DNA of 45,753 nucleotides from Acidimicrobiia bacterium. GTDB lineage: Bacteria; Actinomycetota; Acidimicrobiia; Spongiisociales; UBA5794. The stretch lies in the NCBI GenBank assembly GCA_030066265.1, contig JASJCF010000004.1, forward strand, positions 1 to 45,753, in the 5' to 3' direction. The translations under genes were made by a program, and so were the position numbers. Shown in pieces: positions 14,423 through 26,203 of this stretch; within the stretch, counting starts at the first letter, position 1; the number at the start of each line of letters is the position of its first letter. The notes beneath the pieces are model-generated. The model was not told where the DNA came from. It saw only the letters and a program-made list of their open reading frames with translations, and ran no database searches.

Positions 14423-17400
14423 GCGCACCGTTGCACGCCCTCGTCGATCAGTGGCCCAAGGGTCTCGATCTGCCTGCTCCTGGCCGCATCGTGATCCCAC
14501 CGCCGTTGCGGGCATACGTCTTGGCGACGATGGCGGTCACGCTCGATGCCCCGATCCTGGGCATCGTCTCGGGCGAGCGGGAAGCCGAGGATCTCGCGGA
14601 CGACACTGCCCTGTTCCTCGACGACACCATCCAGCTCCCCGCGTGGGAGACGCTGCCGTTCGAGCACGTCTCGCCCAATGTGGTGACGATGGCGAATCGA
14701 GTGGTTGCCCGACATCGGCTCTCCGGTGCCGGTCCCGCCGTCGTGGTCGGCTCGGTTCGGTCGGTCACCCAGCGGGTCTCGCCGACCTCGGTGGAGCCCC
14801 TCCTGCTGCTGGAGGGCGACTCGGCAGGGTTCGATGAGCTCGTCGCATCGTTGTCGGACCTCGGATACGTGCGCACTGAACGCGTCGAAGGCAGGGGCGA
14901 GATGGCTGTTCGCGGTGGCATCATCGATGTCTTCCCCCCGCACGAGGATGAACCCGTGCGGCTCGACTTCTGGGGTGATGATCTCGAGTCGATCAGGCCC
15001 TTCAACCCCGCATCGCAGCGGTCCTCCGAGCCCATTGCCTCGATCCGGCTGTATCCGGCCAAGGAGGTGCTGCTCGGCGAGGACATCCGCCGTCGCGCCG
15101 GCGAGCTCAGGGCGGACGCACCGTGGGCATCGGACACATGGGATCGGATCGCCGAGGGAATCAGCTTCCAAGGCCTCGAATCGTGGTTGCCGTGGCTTGC
15201 CCCGCCGCGCACGATCCTCGATGAGTTCTCGGGCATCGTGGTGGTGTTCGACGTCGCACGATGTCTCGACCGGGCAGGCGACCTCATCGACGAGGAGTAC
15301 GACCTTGCCGAGGCACTGTCGGACACCTGGGGCTCGGGATCGCCGACCGCCGGTGAGCACCCACCCTTGTACCTCCCTCTCGACCTCGATGGCGGCTCCG
15401 AGCGGCTGGTGGAGGCACCGCCTCAGCCGGGTGGGCCTGCCGATGATGGATACGAAGTCCGTGGTTTCGACGCCGTTCCCGGCGATGCGGCATCGGTTGC
15501 CGAGGCGATCGTGCGGTGGCGGGATCGCAAGACGGAGATCGTGGTGGCGATGGATGGCCGTGCGGCGGCGGATCGGGTCGCCACCGTCCTCACCGAGCAC
15601 GGAGCCGATCTGCCCGTCCTGGAGTCCCTCGACCGGGCCATGACAGCCGTCACCCCGATCGGCATCCACAGCGGGTTCATCTTCCCCGTCGCCGGATTCG
15701 GTGTCATCGGCGAGCGGGAAGTCGCAGGGCGCCGTCGTGCCCATCGCACCGCCCGGGGCGGGACGAGGAAACCGGTCGCCGATGCCTATCGCGACCTCAA
15801 CCCCGGCGACTTCGTGGTGCACCACCACCATGGGATCGGCCGGTTCGCCGGCTTGGTCCACCGGGATCTGGCGGGTGTCGAGCGTGACTACCTCCTCGTC
15901 GAGTACGCAGGTGACGACAAGCTGTACGTTCCAACCGATCAACTCGCAGCGGTCGCCCGATACACGGGCGGGGAATCACCGAGGCTGTCGCGGATGGGCG
16001 GCACCGACTGGGGCCAAACCCGCAGCAGAGTGCGTCGGGAGATCGCCGTCGTGGCCGACCAGGTCGTCGAGCTCCATCGGAGGCGCTCGGCCGCCACGGG
16101 CCACGCCTTCCCGACGGACACCCCGTGGCAGAGCGAGTTCGAGTCCGCCTTCCCCTACGAGGAGACCCCTGATCAGATCACAGCGATCGCCGACGTCAAG
16201 AACGACATGGAGGCTGAGGTGCCGATGGATCGCCTCATCTTCGGCGACGTCGGCTTCGGGAAGACCGAGGTGGCGATTCGCGCGATGTTCAAGGCGGTCC
16301 AGGACGGCAAGCAAGCCGTGATGCTCGTGCCCACGACGCTGCTCGCCCAGCAACACTTCGCCACCTTCGAAGAGCGCTTCGCGCCGTATCCGGTGCGCGT
16401 CGAGATGCTGTCCCGATTCCTGACCCAGAAGCAGCAGCGTGCCGTGGTCGATGGGCTCGCGGACGGATCGGTGGACATCGTCATCGGCACGCACCGGCTT
16501 CTGTCCGAGGACCTCTCCTATCACGCGCTCGGCCTCGTGGTCATCGACGAGGAGCAACGCTTCGGAGTGGCCGCAAAGGACAAGCTGCGCGAGCTGCGCA
16601 CGAGCGTCGATGTCCTGACGCTCACAGCGACGCCCATCCCCCGGACGCTCGAAATGGCTCTCACCGGCATTCGAGACGTCTCGAACATCAGAACGGCGCC
16701 CCAGGATCGACATCCGATCCTCACCTATGTCGGTCCTTATGACGAGAAGGCGGTTGCCGCTGCGATTCGACGCGAGATGCTCCGGGAAGGGCAGGTGTAC
16801 GTCGTGCACAATCGAGTGCAGTCCATCGACCATGCCGTGGCCAGGCTCACGGAGCTCGTGCCGGACGCCCGGTTCGGTGTGGCTCACGGGCAGATGAGTG
16901 AGGGTCAGCTCGAGCAAGTGATGTTCGACTTCTGGAACGGCGAGTACGACGTGCTCGTTGCAACCACGATCATCGAATCCGGGCTCGACGTGCCGCAGGT
17001 CAACACGCTCATCGTGGAGCGCGCCGATCGGCTCGGGCTCGCCCAGCTCTATCAGCTCCGGGGACGCGTGGGACGTTCGAGCCAGCGTGCGTACGCCTAC
17101 CTGTTCCATCCCCCCGAGGAACGGATATCGGAGACGGCATATCGCAGGCTCGGCGCCATTGGAGAGTTCTCGGATCTCGGCAGTGGATTCGAGTTGGCCA
17201 TGCGCGATCTCGAGATCCGCGGAGCCGGGTCGATCCTGTCCGAGACCCAGTCGGGTCACATCGCTGCGGTGGGGTTCGATCTGTACACCGAGCTCGTTGC
17301 CGATGCCGTGCTCGAGCTCAAGGGAGAGGCACCGCAGGACGAGCCCGAGGCCACGCTGCGGCTCGACCTCCTGCAAGACGCGCATCTGCCGGCCGACTAC

Positions 17401-17787
17401 GTCGAGGGAGGTGAAGCGCGACTGGAGGCCTATCGGCGGCTCGCCGCCGCTGACGATCATCGAGGCATCGACGACGTGGTGGAGGAGTGGGAGGATCGCT
17501 ACGGGCCACTCCCTCCCACAGCGCAGGCGTTGATCGATCTCGCCAGGTTGCGGGTCGATGCGCTTCGGCTTGGAATCGAGGAGATCGTCCAGAATCGGAG
17601 GGAGGTCAAGGTGAGTCCCGTGACGCTGCGCACGTCGGAGGAGGTTCGGTTGCAGCGACTCGTGCCGGACGCTGTGCTGCGGGGATCGGTGCTGTACCTC
17701 CCCCCGCCGGACGGTGATCCCGCCAAGGCCATATCGCACTTCCTCCGTACACTGTGGCGCAGTCCCGAGGAGGCTGCCGTCACGTGA
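14419..17787 (+). CDS. mfd: transcription-repair coupling factor Mfd
   Basis: Mfd removes stalled RNA polymerase at DNA lesions and recruits UvrA. At 1122 residues the protein has all domains: an N-terminal UvrB-like region, the polymerase-interaction domain starting near residue 450 ([16 protein letters not shown]), and RecG-like helicase motors with Walker [10 protein letters not shown] (about 607-615) and DEEQRFG (about 709-715). The TRG-type region has RGRVGRS (about 880), and the C-terminal D7 domain ends near 1105. The GTG start overlaps the preceding stop (GTGA). The end overlaps the lipoprotein gene in the same way. Position between pth and mazG matches Bacillus and Mycobacterium. Confidence 0.96.
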   Translation: MSAPLHALVDQWPKGLDLPAPGRIVIPPPLRAYVLATMAVTLDAPILGIVSGEREAEDLADDTALFLDDTIQLPAWETLPFEHVSPNVVTMANRVVARHRLSGAGPAVVVGSVRSVTQRVSPTSVEPLLLLEGDSAGFDELVASLSDLGYVRTERVEGRGEMAVRGGIIDVFPPHEDEPVRLDFWGDDLESIRPFNPASQRSSEPIASIRLYPAKEVLLGEDIRRRAGELRADAPWASDTWDRIAEGISFQGLESWLPWLAPPRTILDEFSGIVVVFDVARCLDRAGDLIDEEYDLAEALSDTWGSGSPTAGEHPPLYLPLDLDGGSERLVEAPPQPGGPADDGYEVRGFDAVPGDAASVAEAIVRWRDRKTEIVVAMDGRAAADRVATVLTEHGADLPVLESLDRAMTAVTPIGIHSGFIFPVAGFGVIGEREVAGRRRAHRTARGGTRKPVADAYRDLNPGDFVVHHHHGIGRFAGLVHRDLAGVERDYLLVEYAGDDKLYVPTDQLAAVARYTGGESPRLSRMGGTDWGQTRSRVRREIAVVADQVVELHRRRSAATGHAFPTDTPWQSEFESAFPYEETPDQITAIADVKNDMEAEVPMDRLIFGDVGFGKTEVAIRAMFKAVQDGKQAVMLVPTTLLAQQHFATFEERFAPYPVRVEMLSRFLTQKQQRAVVDGLADGSVDIVIGTHRLLSEDLSYHALGLVVIDEEQRFGVAAKDKLRELRTSVDVLTLTATPIPRTLEMALTGIRDVSNIRTAPQDRHPILTYVGPYDEKAVAAAIRREMLREGQVYVVHNRVQSIDHAVARLTELVPDARFGVAHGQMSEGQLEQVMFDFWNGEYDVLVATTIIESGLDVPQVNTLIVERADRLGLAQLYQLRGRVGRSSQRAYAYLFHPPEERISETAYRRLGAIGEFSDLGSGFELAMRDLEIRGAGSILSETQSGHIAAVGFDLYTELVADAVLELKGEAPQDEPEATLRLDLLQDAHLPADYVEGGEARLEAYRRLAAADDHRGIDDVVEEWEDRYGPLPPTAQALIDLARLRVDALRLGIEEIVQNRREVKVSPVTLRTSEEVRLQRLVPDAVLRGSVLYLPPPDGDPAKAISHFLRTLWRSPEEAAVT

Positions 17788-18728
17788 ATCGACGCTTCTT
17801 GATCACCGCGCTGGTGGCTGCCGGCGCCCTCGCCCTATCAGCATGCGCAACGAACGACGTAGCGGCGACCGTGAACGACGGCGAGATCACCAACGAGGAG
17901 GTGGTGGCGCTTCGGACGGACCCGGTCGGTGACGTCGTGGACGGCGAGGTGTTCCGCAACGACCTCACGACGCTGATCGTCACACAGGCAACGGTGGATG
18001 CCGCCGAGGCCGACTTCGGCATCACCGGGGTGGACACGCCCGAAGGCAGGAACGCGTACGTGGCCGAAGCCTCCGAGCCGGAGCTCGAGGTGGTGACGAG
18101 AGTCGCAGAGGAGCCGAGTCTCTCGCAAGCTGCTGTCGACGTCGTTCTGACCCAGCTCGCCGTTCGCGCCGCAGTCATCGACGAGCTCGTCAACGATCCG
18201 GTACTCCTCGAGAGCGTCTGGCAAGACCAGCAGCCATTCATCGTCGAGGTGTGCCCGCGGCACATCCTCGTTGAAACCGAGGAAGAAGCCGTTGCGGCGA
18301 AGGCCAGGATCGATGGCGGCGAGTCGTTCACCGTGGTCGCGAACGAGGTCTCGCTGGACACCTTCTCGCCCGGAGGTGTGCTGGCCTGCCCCTCCAGCCC
18401 CGCCGACTACGTCGAGCCGTTCGGCACCGTCGTCGCCACCGCTCAGATCGGTGAGCTCACCGAGCCGTTCCAGACCGAGTTCGGTTGGCACATCGTGATC
18501 GTGGACGAGCGGGCATTCCCTGCAACGTTCGAGGAGTTCGTCGCCGAGGCAGAGCGCTGGGTGCCCCAGCAGGTGGCCCTCGGTGCATGGTCGGCGTGGC
18601 GAGAAGAAGCCGTGTCCCGCGCCGAGATCGCCGTGCGGTCCCAGATCGGACGATGGTTTCCTCAAGGGGATGGCATCCTCCCGCCACCCGACTCGCCTGA
18701 CGTCGCGAACGCCTCAGCACGTCCCTGA
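17784..18728 (+). CDS. parvulin-type peptidyl-prolyl isomerase lipoprotein (SurA/PrsA-like)
   Basis: This 314-residue protein has a lipoprotein signal: positively charged start, hydrophobic stretch and lipobox LSAC with Cys 21. A helical SurA_N-like region is followed by a PPIC rotamase domain at about residues 155-245 (CPRHILVETEEEA, then GWHIVIVDER). It probably helps fold exported proteins outside the membrane. GTG 17784 overlaps the mfd stop and has AGGAGG upstream. Mycobacterium has the lipoprotein LpqU a little further along the same block, but that is a different family. It overlaps mazG by one base (TGATG). Confidence 0.85.
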   Translation: MNRRFLITALVAAGALALSACATNDVAATVNDGEITNEEVVALRTDPVGDVVDGEVFRNDLTTLIVTQATVDAAEADFGITGVDTPEGRNAYVAEASEPELEVVTRVAEEPSLSQAAVDVVLTQLAVRAAVIDELVNDPVLLESVWQDQQPFIVEVCPRHILVETEEEAVAAKARIDGGESFTVVANEVSLDTFSPGGVLACPSSPADYVEPFGTVVATAQIGELTEPFQTEFGWHIVIVDERAFPATFEEFVAEAERWVPQQVALGAWSAWREEAVSRAEIAVRSQIGRWFPQGDGILPPPDSPDVANASARP

Positions 18729-20185
18729 TGAGCATCAGGATCGTCGGGCTCGGTCCAGCCGGACTCGATCACCTCCCGGCGCGGAATCGGGACGTTCTGC
18801 TGCGTGCAGACGCAACGGTGATCCTCCGCACGCTGTCTCATCCCGCTGCGGCCGAGATCGCAGGCTCGACGACCGTGGCCAGCTGCGATGATCTCTACGA
18901 GTCGGCTGCCGAGTTCACCGACCTCTATGCGTCGATCGTCGATCGAGTCATGGAGGCGGCTCGAGCCGGGGATGTCGTGTATGGGGTACCCGGATCGCCT
19001 CACGTCGGCGAGCAGACGACCTCGATGATCCTGGCGGCAGCGGCGGAGGAGGGCATCGATGTGGACGTCGTGGGCGCCCCCTCCTTTCTCGATCGTGCAC
19101 TCGAGGTCACCGCCATCGATCCGATCCGGGACGGATTGCAGGTCGTCGATGCGCATGCGCTGCCGGATCCGTTGCCCTTGCACCTGCCGACGCTGATCAC
19201 GCAGGTCGATTCTCCACTGCGATTGGCCGACGTCGCCGTCGAGCTCGGCCGGCTCCTCGAGCCGACGGCTGCAGTGACGATCCTCGATCGGCTGGCGGAT
19301 CCTGACGAGGTCGTGCGGACGGTCGCATTGGCGTCTCTTGCAGAGCACGCCGCAGGGCCGAGGACGACGTTGTTCGTCGAGGCGCAGCCGGTCGGGTTGT
19401 TGGGTCTCGTCGAGACGAACCGGATCCTGCGGGCGGAATGCCCGTGGGACATGCGTCAGACCCACCACAGCCTGTTGACGCATCTCATCGAAGAGGCCTA
19501 CGAGACGGCCGATGCCATCGGACGACTCCCGATGGCATCGCCGGCCGGCACTCACGACTTCGGCGCCTATGCCGAAGTGGAGGATGAGCTCGGAGACCTG
19601 CTCCTCCAGGTGCTGTTCCACGCGACGATGGCGGCCGAGGCCGGCGCGTTCGACATCGATGACGTCGCCGAGCACAACCGCAGGAAGCTCGTCCGGCGTC
19701 ATCCCCACGTGTTCGGTGACGTCGACGTCGCAGGGGCCGACGAGGTGCTCGCCAACTGGGAGCAGATCAAGCAGTCGGAGAAGAACCGTGCGAGCCTCAT
19801 GGATGACATTCCCGCCGGCATGCCGGCGGTCGGACGGGCGATGAAGGTGCAGAAGCGGGCAGCTTCGGTCGGCTTCGATTGGAGGGAGGTGGCGCCGATC
19901 TTCGATGTGGTGCGCTCTGAGATCGACGAGCTGGCCGCAGCGCACGACGATCGGGAGGCGACCACCGAGGAGCTCGGTGACATCCTGTTCGCCGTGATCA
20001 ACCTCGCACGACATCTCCGGGTCGATCCGGAGATCGCGCTGCGTGGCAGCGTCGATCGGTTCATCGATCGGTTCCGGCATGTCGAATCTGCGTTCTCCTC
20101 GCAGAACCGAGCCATCGCTGAAGCGTCGCCCGAGGAACTCGATGCGGCGTGGGAAGCGGCCAAGCGGGCAACCCGCGCGGAGTAG
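18728..20185 (+). CDS. mazG: tetrapyrrole-methylase-like / MazG nucleotide pyrophosphohydrolase fusion (YabN-like)
   Basis: The 485-residue protein has two domains. Residues 1 to about 215 look like a tetrapyrrole (corrin/porphyrin) methylase fold: IVGLGPAGLDHLP, then YGVPGSPHVGEQT. Residues about 235-480 are a MazG NTP pyrophosphohydrolase: CPWDMRQTHHSL, LIEEAYETADAI and EDELGDLLLQVLFHA, with a second, weaker MazG-type segment ending EELGDILFAVINLARH. MazG enzymes hydrolyse abnormal NTPs and (in Mycobacterium) oxidised dCTP. The same fusion occurs in Bacillus YabN, also next to mfd. ATG 18728 is coupled to the preceding gene. Confidence 0.92.
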   Translation: MSIRIVGLGPAGLDHLPARNRDVLLRADATVILRTLSHPAAAEIAGSTTVASCDDLYESAAEFTDLYASIVDRVMEAARAGDVVYGVPGSPHVGEQTTSMILAAAAEEGIDVDVVGAPSFLDRALEVTAIDPIRDGLQVVDAHALPDPLPLHLPTLITQVDSPLRLADVAVELGRLLEPTAAVTILDRLADPDEVVRTVALASLAEHAAGPRTTLFVEAQPVGLLGLVETNRILRAECPWDMRQTHHSLLTHLIEEAYETADAIGRLPMASPAGTHDFGAYAEVEDELGDLLLQVLFHATMAAEAGAFDIDDVAEHNRRKLVRRHPHVFGDVDVAGADEVLANWEQIKQSEKNRASLMDDIPAGMPAVGRAMKVQKRAASVGFDWREVAPIFDVVRSEIDELAAAHDDREATTEELGDILFAVINLARHLRVDPEIALRGSVDRFIDRFRHVESAFSSQNRAIAEASPEELDAAWEAAKRATRAE

Positions 20186-21964
<1,779 letters not shown>

Positions 21965-21972
<8 letters not shown>

Positions 21973-22486
21973 TCGGGCCGTCGTTGCGATCCAGATCGGG
22001 CGCCCGCCGCGTTCGGAGGTCTCCGTCGAAGCGAGGTGCCACCTCGGCCTTCCGGTCGTGATCTGGGTTCCTCCCCTGCTCGACGATGGGACACCCTTCC
22101 CGACGTCGCATTGGCTGACATGCCCGCTTGCGACCCTGCGCGTGTCGCGACTCGAGGCAGAGGGTGGTGTGAAGGCCGCCGATGCCGACATCGCCGCCGA
22201 CGAGACTCTTGCCGAGCGCTGGTCCCGAACGATGGTCCGATACCGCACGGAACGTGACGACCGAATCCCAGACGACTGGGAAGGTGCCGTTCCGGGCGGT
22301 GGCGTCGCGGGGTCCCGGTGGGGGGTCAAGTGCCTCCACGCCCAATATGCGGATACCGCAGCCGGGAACGAGAACCCGATCGGGGAGAGGGTCGCCCTCG
22401 ACGTCGAGCCGCTGGATTGTGCGCGCCCGTGCGTCATCGATGACGAGGGCGGTCCGATGCTCAATCCCGACTGGACGGAGCCGTGA
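21965..22486 (+). CDS. DUF501 domain protein
   Basis: This 173-residue protein of unknown function belongs to the DUF501 family, typically found between divIC and ppx in Actinobacteria (Mycobacterium Rv1025-type). Recognisable segments are QIGRPPR at the start, PVVIWVPPLLDDGTPFPT near residue 36, HWLTCPL near 56 and GVKCLHAQYADT near 120, with conserved Cys and His residues. The ATG at 21965 overlaps the preceding gene by 8 bases; a GTG at 21950 is an alternative. It overlaps ppx (GTGA). Confidence 0.85.
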
Positions 22487-23391
22487 TCGTTGCTGCGATC
22501 GACATCGGGAGCAACACCGTTCGCCTCCTCACAGTGACCAATGATGGAAGCGAGATTCGCCGAGAGGTCGCAATCACAGGTCTCGCCGCCGGGGTTGACG
22601 GATCCGGCGTGCTGTCGGCGGATGCCGTCGAGCGGACCGCCAACGTGCTGGCGAGTTATGCCCGAGCGATGGACGAGGACGGCGTCGAAGCCGTTGCCGC
22701 CGTCGCGACGTCGGCCTGCAGGGATGCCAGGAACGGTGAGCAGGTGATGGACCGGCTGGCGCGGGCCATGGGATTCCGGCCGGAGATCATCAGAGGCGAT
22801 GAGGAGGCGGCATTGGCCTTCTCCGGTGCGACCGCAGGGTCTGGTGGGACCTCGACCACCGTCATCGACATCGGTGGGGGCTCGACCGAGATCATCGTCG
22901 GAGGCGACGAGATCGCGTGGTCGCATTCCTACGACATCGGCTCGGTCCGGTTGACTGACCGCGTGCTCCCTGATCGTCCCGTCACCGGAGCAGAGCTACG
23001 AGCCGCACAGGACGCTACGGACCACATCCTTGCTTCGCCGAGCCCTCCGAGCGCAACCGGAACGGTGATTGGCGTTGCGGGCACCTTCACGAGCCTGTCG
23101 GCGATCGCCCTCGGACTCGATCGTTACGACCGCGATGCGGTGCATGGCTCCGTCCTGTCCAGCGACGATCTGGACCAGCTCACCGAGCGGCTCTCGCCGT
23201 TGACCGTCGCCCAGACCGCTCAGATCCCTTCACTGGATCCCAAGCGCGCTCCGGTGATCCTCGCCGGTTCGGTGATCGCATCCCGTTGTGTGCGAATGGT
23301 CGACGCAGCCGAGATCGTGATCAGCGAACACGATCTCCTCGACGGGCTCGCCGCTGCCGTGCTTGCAGGCCGGCGCTCGTCTCCGGCCTGA
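22483..23391 (+). CDS. ppx: exopolyphosphatase / pppGpp phosphohydrolase family protein
   Basis: This 302-residue ASKHA-fold protein lacks the C-terminal HD-like domain of E. coli Ppx, like the short actinobacterial forms. Motifs are AAIDIGSNTVRLL at the N-terminus, ATSACRDARN near residue 83, the GDEEAALAFSGA segment near 103 and VIDIGGGSTEI near 127. GVAGTFTSLSAIAL near 198 completes the ATP/polyphosphate site. Activity on polyphosphate or (p)ppGpp cannot be told apart from sequence. GTG 22483 overlaps DUF501. The gene ends 4 bases from the stop of the convergent fusA-like gene, with no room for a separate terminator. Confidence 0.9.
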   Translation: MIVAAIDIGSNTVRLLTVTNDGSEIRREVAITGLAAGVDGSGVLSADAVERTANVLASYARAMDEDGVEAVAAVATSACRDARNGEQVMDRLARAMGFRPEIIRGDEEAALAFSGATAGSGGTSTTVIDIGGGSTEIIVGGDEIAWSHSYDIGSVRLTDRVLPDRPVTGAELRAAQDATDHILASPSPPSATGTVIGVAGTFTSLSAIALGLDRYDRDAVHGSVLSSDDLDQLTERLSPLTVAQTAQIPSLDPKRAPVILAGSVIASRCVRMVDAAEIVISEHDLLDGLAAAVLAGRRSSPA

Positions 23392-23395
23392 GAGG

Positions 23396-25465
23396 TCAGT
23401 CGTCGTCGACCGCAGCCTCGGCCATCGTGCGCTCCACCAAGTGCGAGGGGAGCTCCTGGTAGTGATCGAGCTCGGCACTGAAGTTCCCCCATCCTTGGGT
23501 CAGCGACCGAAGGTCGATGGCATAGCGCACGATCTCGCTCGTGGGGATCTCGGCCTCGACGGTTTGTGTGCCGTCCGCATTGGCGACTGAGCCCTGCACC
23601 GATCCCCGGCGGGAAGCGATGTCGCCCATCACGTCGCCCTGATACTCGGGCGGCACCGTGATCGCCACCTTCGAAACCGGCTCGAGAACGATGGGCCCTG
23701 CGTTCGGGAACGCCTCCCTGAACCCTGCCCTGGCTGCGAGCTTGAACGCCATCTCCGACGAATCCACCGAGTGGTACTTGCCGTCGTCGACCGTGACCTC
23801 GAGGTCCACCACCGGATAGCCGTATCGGCCGCCCATGTCCATCGTCTCGACGAGCCCCTTCTCGACTGCCGGGATGAACTGGCGCGGGATGGACCCGCCT
23901 TTGATCTCGTCGACGAAGGCGAAGCCCTGACCGCGTGGGAGGGGGCGGAAGCGGAGATGGCAAACACCGAATTGGCCGTGACCACCGGATTGCTTCTTGT
24001 GCTTCCCCTCTGCCTCGGTGGGACGCGAGATGGTCTCCCGATAGGCGACGCGCACCGGTTCCTGATCGACGTGAACACCGAACTTGCGCTCCAACCGCTC
24101 GATGGCGATCGACACGTGCGTCTCGCCCATGCCCCACAGGAGAGTCTGCTTCGTCTCGTCGTTGTGCTCCACGCGGAGCGACGCGTCCTCCTCGAGGATT
24201 CGTGCGAGTGACGTGCTCAGCTTGTCGTCGTCGGCCTGCGTTCTCGCCACCAAGGCGGTTGCGAGCACGGGATCGGGTCGGTCGATCGGCTGCGCCTTCA
24301 CCGGCTTGTTCTTGGGCGCCAGAGTGTCGCCGGTGAGGGTGTCCGAGAGCTTCGCTGCCGCAACGATGTCGCCTGCCGGGGCGCCCTCGACCAGCGTGGT
24401 CTCCTTCCCGAACATCGTGGCGATCTTCGCCAGGCGCTCATCCTGGCCCGACCGCGTGTTCGTGAGGTTCGTGTCGGGCTTGATGGTTCCCGATACCACC
24501 TTCAGCAGGGAGATCTGGCCGACGTATGGGTCGGCGATGGTCTTGAAGACGAAGGCGAGCGGATCGCCCGCGGGATCACGTGGGATCTCGACCTCTTCCG
24601 TGCCCGCCGTGACGACGGCCGGCGGCCGATCGAGTGGCGACGGCCCCAGCTCGACGATGAAGTCGGCGAGCCGGTCGACGGCGATCGGCCCGGTCGCGGA
24701 GCCGCACACGACGGGAAAGACCTTGGCGTCGGCGACTCCGATCGCCATCGTGCGCTCGAGTTCCTCGACGGACGGGACCTCCCCCTCGAGATACCGCTCC
24801 AGCATGTCGTCGTCAGCGACCACGATGCCTTCGACGAGGTTGTCGTGCACTTCGTGCTCGCGATCGACCATTTCCTCGGGCATCTCGACTTCCTCGGCCT
24901 TGCCCGAGTCGTAGACATAGGCCTTGTCACGGAAGAGGTCGGCGACGCCGTGGAAGCTCGCTTCCTGACCGATCGGAAGCTCGATCGGGGCGACGCCGGC
25001 GCCGAATCGATCTCTCAGCTCCTTGAGCGTGCGGTCGAACGATGCGCGTTCCTTGTCCAACTTGTTGATGAACACCATGCGCGGAACACCGAACTCCTCT
25101 GCGATCCGCCAGGCATAGGCCGTCTGGACTTCAACGCCGTCGACGGCGCTCACCACGAAGACAGCCAGATCCGCAACGCGAAGCGCCGCGTGCAGCTCAC
25201 CTGCGAAGTCGGCGTACCCGGGCGTGTCGATGAGGTTGACCTTGTGATCCCGCCACTCGAACGGCGCCAATGCCAGGGACACGCTCATGGTCCGTGCGTG
25301 TTCCTCGGGGTCGTAGTCGGTCACCGTCGACCCCGCCTCGACCGTTCCGATCCTCCCGATCGATCCGGCCCGATACAGCAGAGCTTCTGCGAGGGTGGTC
25401 TTGCCGGCTCCGGAGTGGCCGACGATGGCGACGTTGCGGATCTTCTCAGGAGGGAAGACGTTCAC
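23396..25465 (-). CDS. elongation factor G-like GTPase (EF-G2 type)
   Basis: This 689-residue translational GTPase has five EF-G-like domains. The G1 loop is GHSGAGKTT (residues 16-24), where canonical EF-G has AHxDAGKTT; this variant marks the FusA2/EF-G2 group of Actinobacteria. DTPGYADF (near 80) and NKLDKE (near 134) are intact. EF-G2 proteins are paralogues whose role in translocation is weak or unknown, so I do not call it fusA. The GTG at 25465 has AAGGAG 7 bases upstream. It stands alone on the minus strand, divergent from tRNA-Leu and convergent with ppx. Confidence 0.92.
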   Translation of the reverse strand: MNVFPPEKIRNVAIVGHSGAGKTTLAEALLYRAGSIGRIGTVEAGSTVTDYDPEEHARTMSVSLALAPFEWRDHKVNLIDTPGYADFAGELHAALRVADLAVFVVSAVDGVEVQTAYAWRIAEEFGVPRMVFINKLDKERASFDRTLKELRDRFGAGVAPIELPIGQEASFHGVADLFRDKAYVYDSGKAEEVEMPEEMVDREHEVHDNLVEGIVVADDDMLERYLEGEVPSVEELERTMAIGVADAKVFPVVCGSATGPIAVDRLADFIVELGPSPLDRPPAVVTAGTEEVEIPRDPAGDPLAFVFKTIADPYVGQISLLKVVSGTIKPDTNLTNTRSGQDERLAKIATMFGKETTLVEGAPAGDIVAAAKLSDTLTGDTLAPKNKPVKAQPIDRPDPVLATALVARTQADDDKLSTSLARILEEDASLRVEHNDETKQTLLWGMGETHVSIAIERLERKFGVHVDQEPVRVAYRETISRPTEAEGKHKKQSGGHGQFGVCHLRFRPLPRGQGFAFVDEIKGGSIPRQFIPAVEKGLVETMDMGGRYGYPVVDLEVTVDDGKYHSVDSSEMAFKLAARAGFREAFPNAGPIVLEPVSKVAITVPPEYQGDVMGDIASRRGSVQGSVANADGTQTVEAEIPTSEIVRYAIDLRSLTQGWGNFSAELDHYQELPSHLVERTMAEAAVDDD

Positions 25466-25502
25466 CGAGTAGCTCCTTGTTGCGATTCGTGACTGTCGGA
25501 CA

Positions 25503-25508
25503 AGCCTA
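25503..25508 (-). promoter_or_regulatory. possible -10 box for the EF-G2 gene
   Basis: TAGGCT on the minus strand would start a transcript near 25496 with a leader of about 30 bases that includes AAGGAG. No clear -35 is visible. Confidence 0.35.
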
Positions 25509-25543
25509 CAAACGCTGTCAGGCCTACGTTCCGTGGTCCCGAG

Positions 25544-25549
25544 TACCCT
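25544..25549 (+). promoter_or_regulatory. possible -10 box for tRNA-Leu
   Basis: TACCCT ends 8 bases before the first tRNA base, so the primary transcript would begin very near the mature 5' end. Confidence 0.4.
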
Positions 25550-25557
25550 CGCGGAGC

Positions 25558-25639
25558 GCCCGGGTGGCGAAATCGGTAGACGCGGCGGACTTAAAATCCG
25601 CTCCCTTCGGGGGTGTGAGTTCGAATCTCACCCCGGGCA
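25558..25639 (+). tRNA. tRNA-Leu (anticodon TAA)
   Basis: The acceptor pairs GCCCGGG with CCCGGGC. The D arm is GCG/CGC, and the anticodon stem GCGGA/TCCGC surrounds CTTAAAA, giving anticodon TAA (reads UUA). A long variable arm with CCC-TTCG-GGG marks a class II tRNA. The T arm is GTGAG/CTCAC around TTCGAAT. The discriminator is A; CCA is not encoded (ACGC follows). Confidence 0.95.
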
Positions 25640-25696
25640 CGCATCTGATGTGCGCTCGCCGGCGATTCGCCTCTGCCTCCCCTGCCTGAGGTCGTG

Positions 25697-25744
25697 TCTG
25701 AAGCCCTGCCTGAAGGCATCTGGGAAGACATCGGGGAAGGCATC
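25697..25744. repeat. four imperfect 12-bp tandem repeats
   Basis: Successive units TCTGAAGCCCTG, CCTGAAGGCATC, TGGGAAGACATC and GGGGAAGGCATC share the core GAAGxCATC. The last unit runs into the stop codon of the minus-strand gene that ends at 25743. The rest of 25640-25742 holds nothing else that I can support. Confidence 0.5.
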
Positions 25745-26102
25745 ACGATGCGGGGTCAGCCGTCCCGTCCTCCAGGCCGAGGGCGCTCCTCTTCGCAGCC
25801 AGGTAGCCCTCGTCGTCGAGGTCGCCGGACTCGTGCCGCTCCTTGAGCGCCTCGAGATGGTCGACGGTTGCGTCGGTTCTCGCCACCTCGTCGTCGTACT
25901 TCTTGCCCTCGGGTTGACGAAGTGGCCGGGTGATGTAGTACGCCGCAACCCCGATGTACGGCAAGAGAATCACCACTGCCGTCCACAGCAGCCGCTTGGC
26001 CCAGCTCAGGTCCTGGCGAGCGTAGATGTCGGCGATCGCGGCCACCAGCAGCAGAAGTAGGGGGAGCGCCACTGCGGCGATGTAGATGACCGAGTCGTCC
26101 AT
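25743..26102 (-). CDS. small membrane protein with PLD-nuclease N-terminal (PLDc_N) domain
   Basis: This 119-residue protein has two membrane segments (about residues 3-24 and 35-55) joined by ARQDLSWAKRLLWT, and an AYYITRP turn after the second, as in the PLDc_N domain that anchors some phospholipase-D-like proteins. There is no HKD catalytic domain. The soluble C-terminal part (ALKERHESGDLDDEGYLAAK) resembles a SHOCT-like helical hairpin. The start ATG 26102 gives a normal N-terminus; 16 more residues are possible but Arg/Cys rich. Function unknown. It is divergent from the GGDEF-EAL gene. Confidence 0.75.
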   Translation of the reverse strand: MDDSVIYIAAVALPLLLLLVAAIADIYARQDLSWAKRLLWTAVVILLPYIGVAAYYITRPLRQPEGKKYDDEVARTDATVDHLEALKERHESGDLDDEGYLAAKRSALGLEDGTADPAS

Positions 26103-26203
26103 GCCGGGACATCGTAACGAGCGAGCTCGACATGTCCGAAGCTCCTTCATTTTCGGGGGTGATGTGCCGATGGATTGGGGATGTCCCGCTCGAAGCGGAT
26201 CCC

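Noticed and set aside
15976-17739. Open frame of nearly 590 codons opposite mfd
   Set aside because: Same reason: complementary-strand frame of a conserved gene with no family features.
26132-26203. Longer N-terminus of the GGDEF-EAL protein from ATG 26132
   Set aside because: Third-position GC is low and the peptide has no features; ATG 26204 starts directly at the membrane segment.
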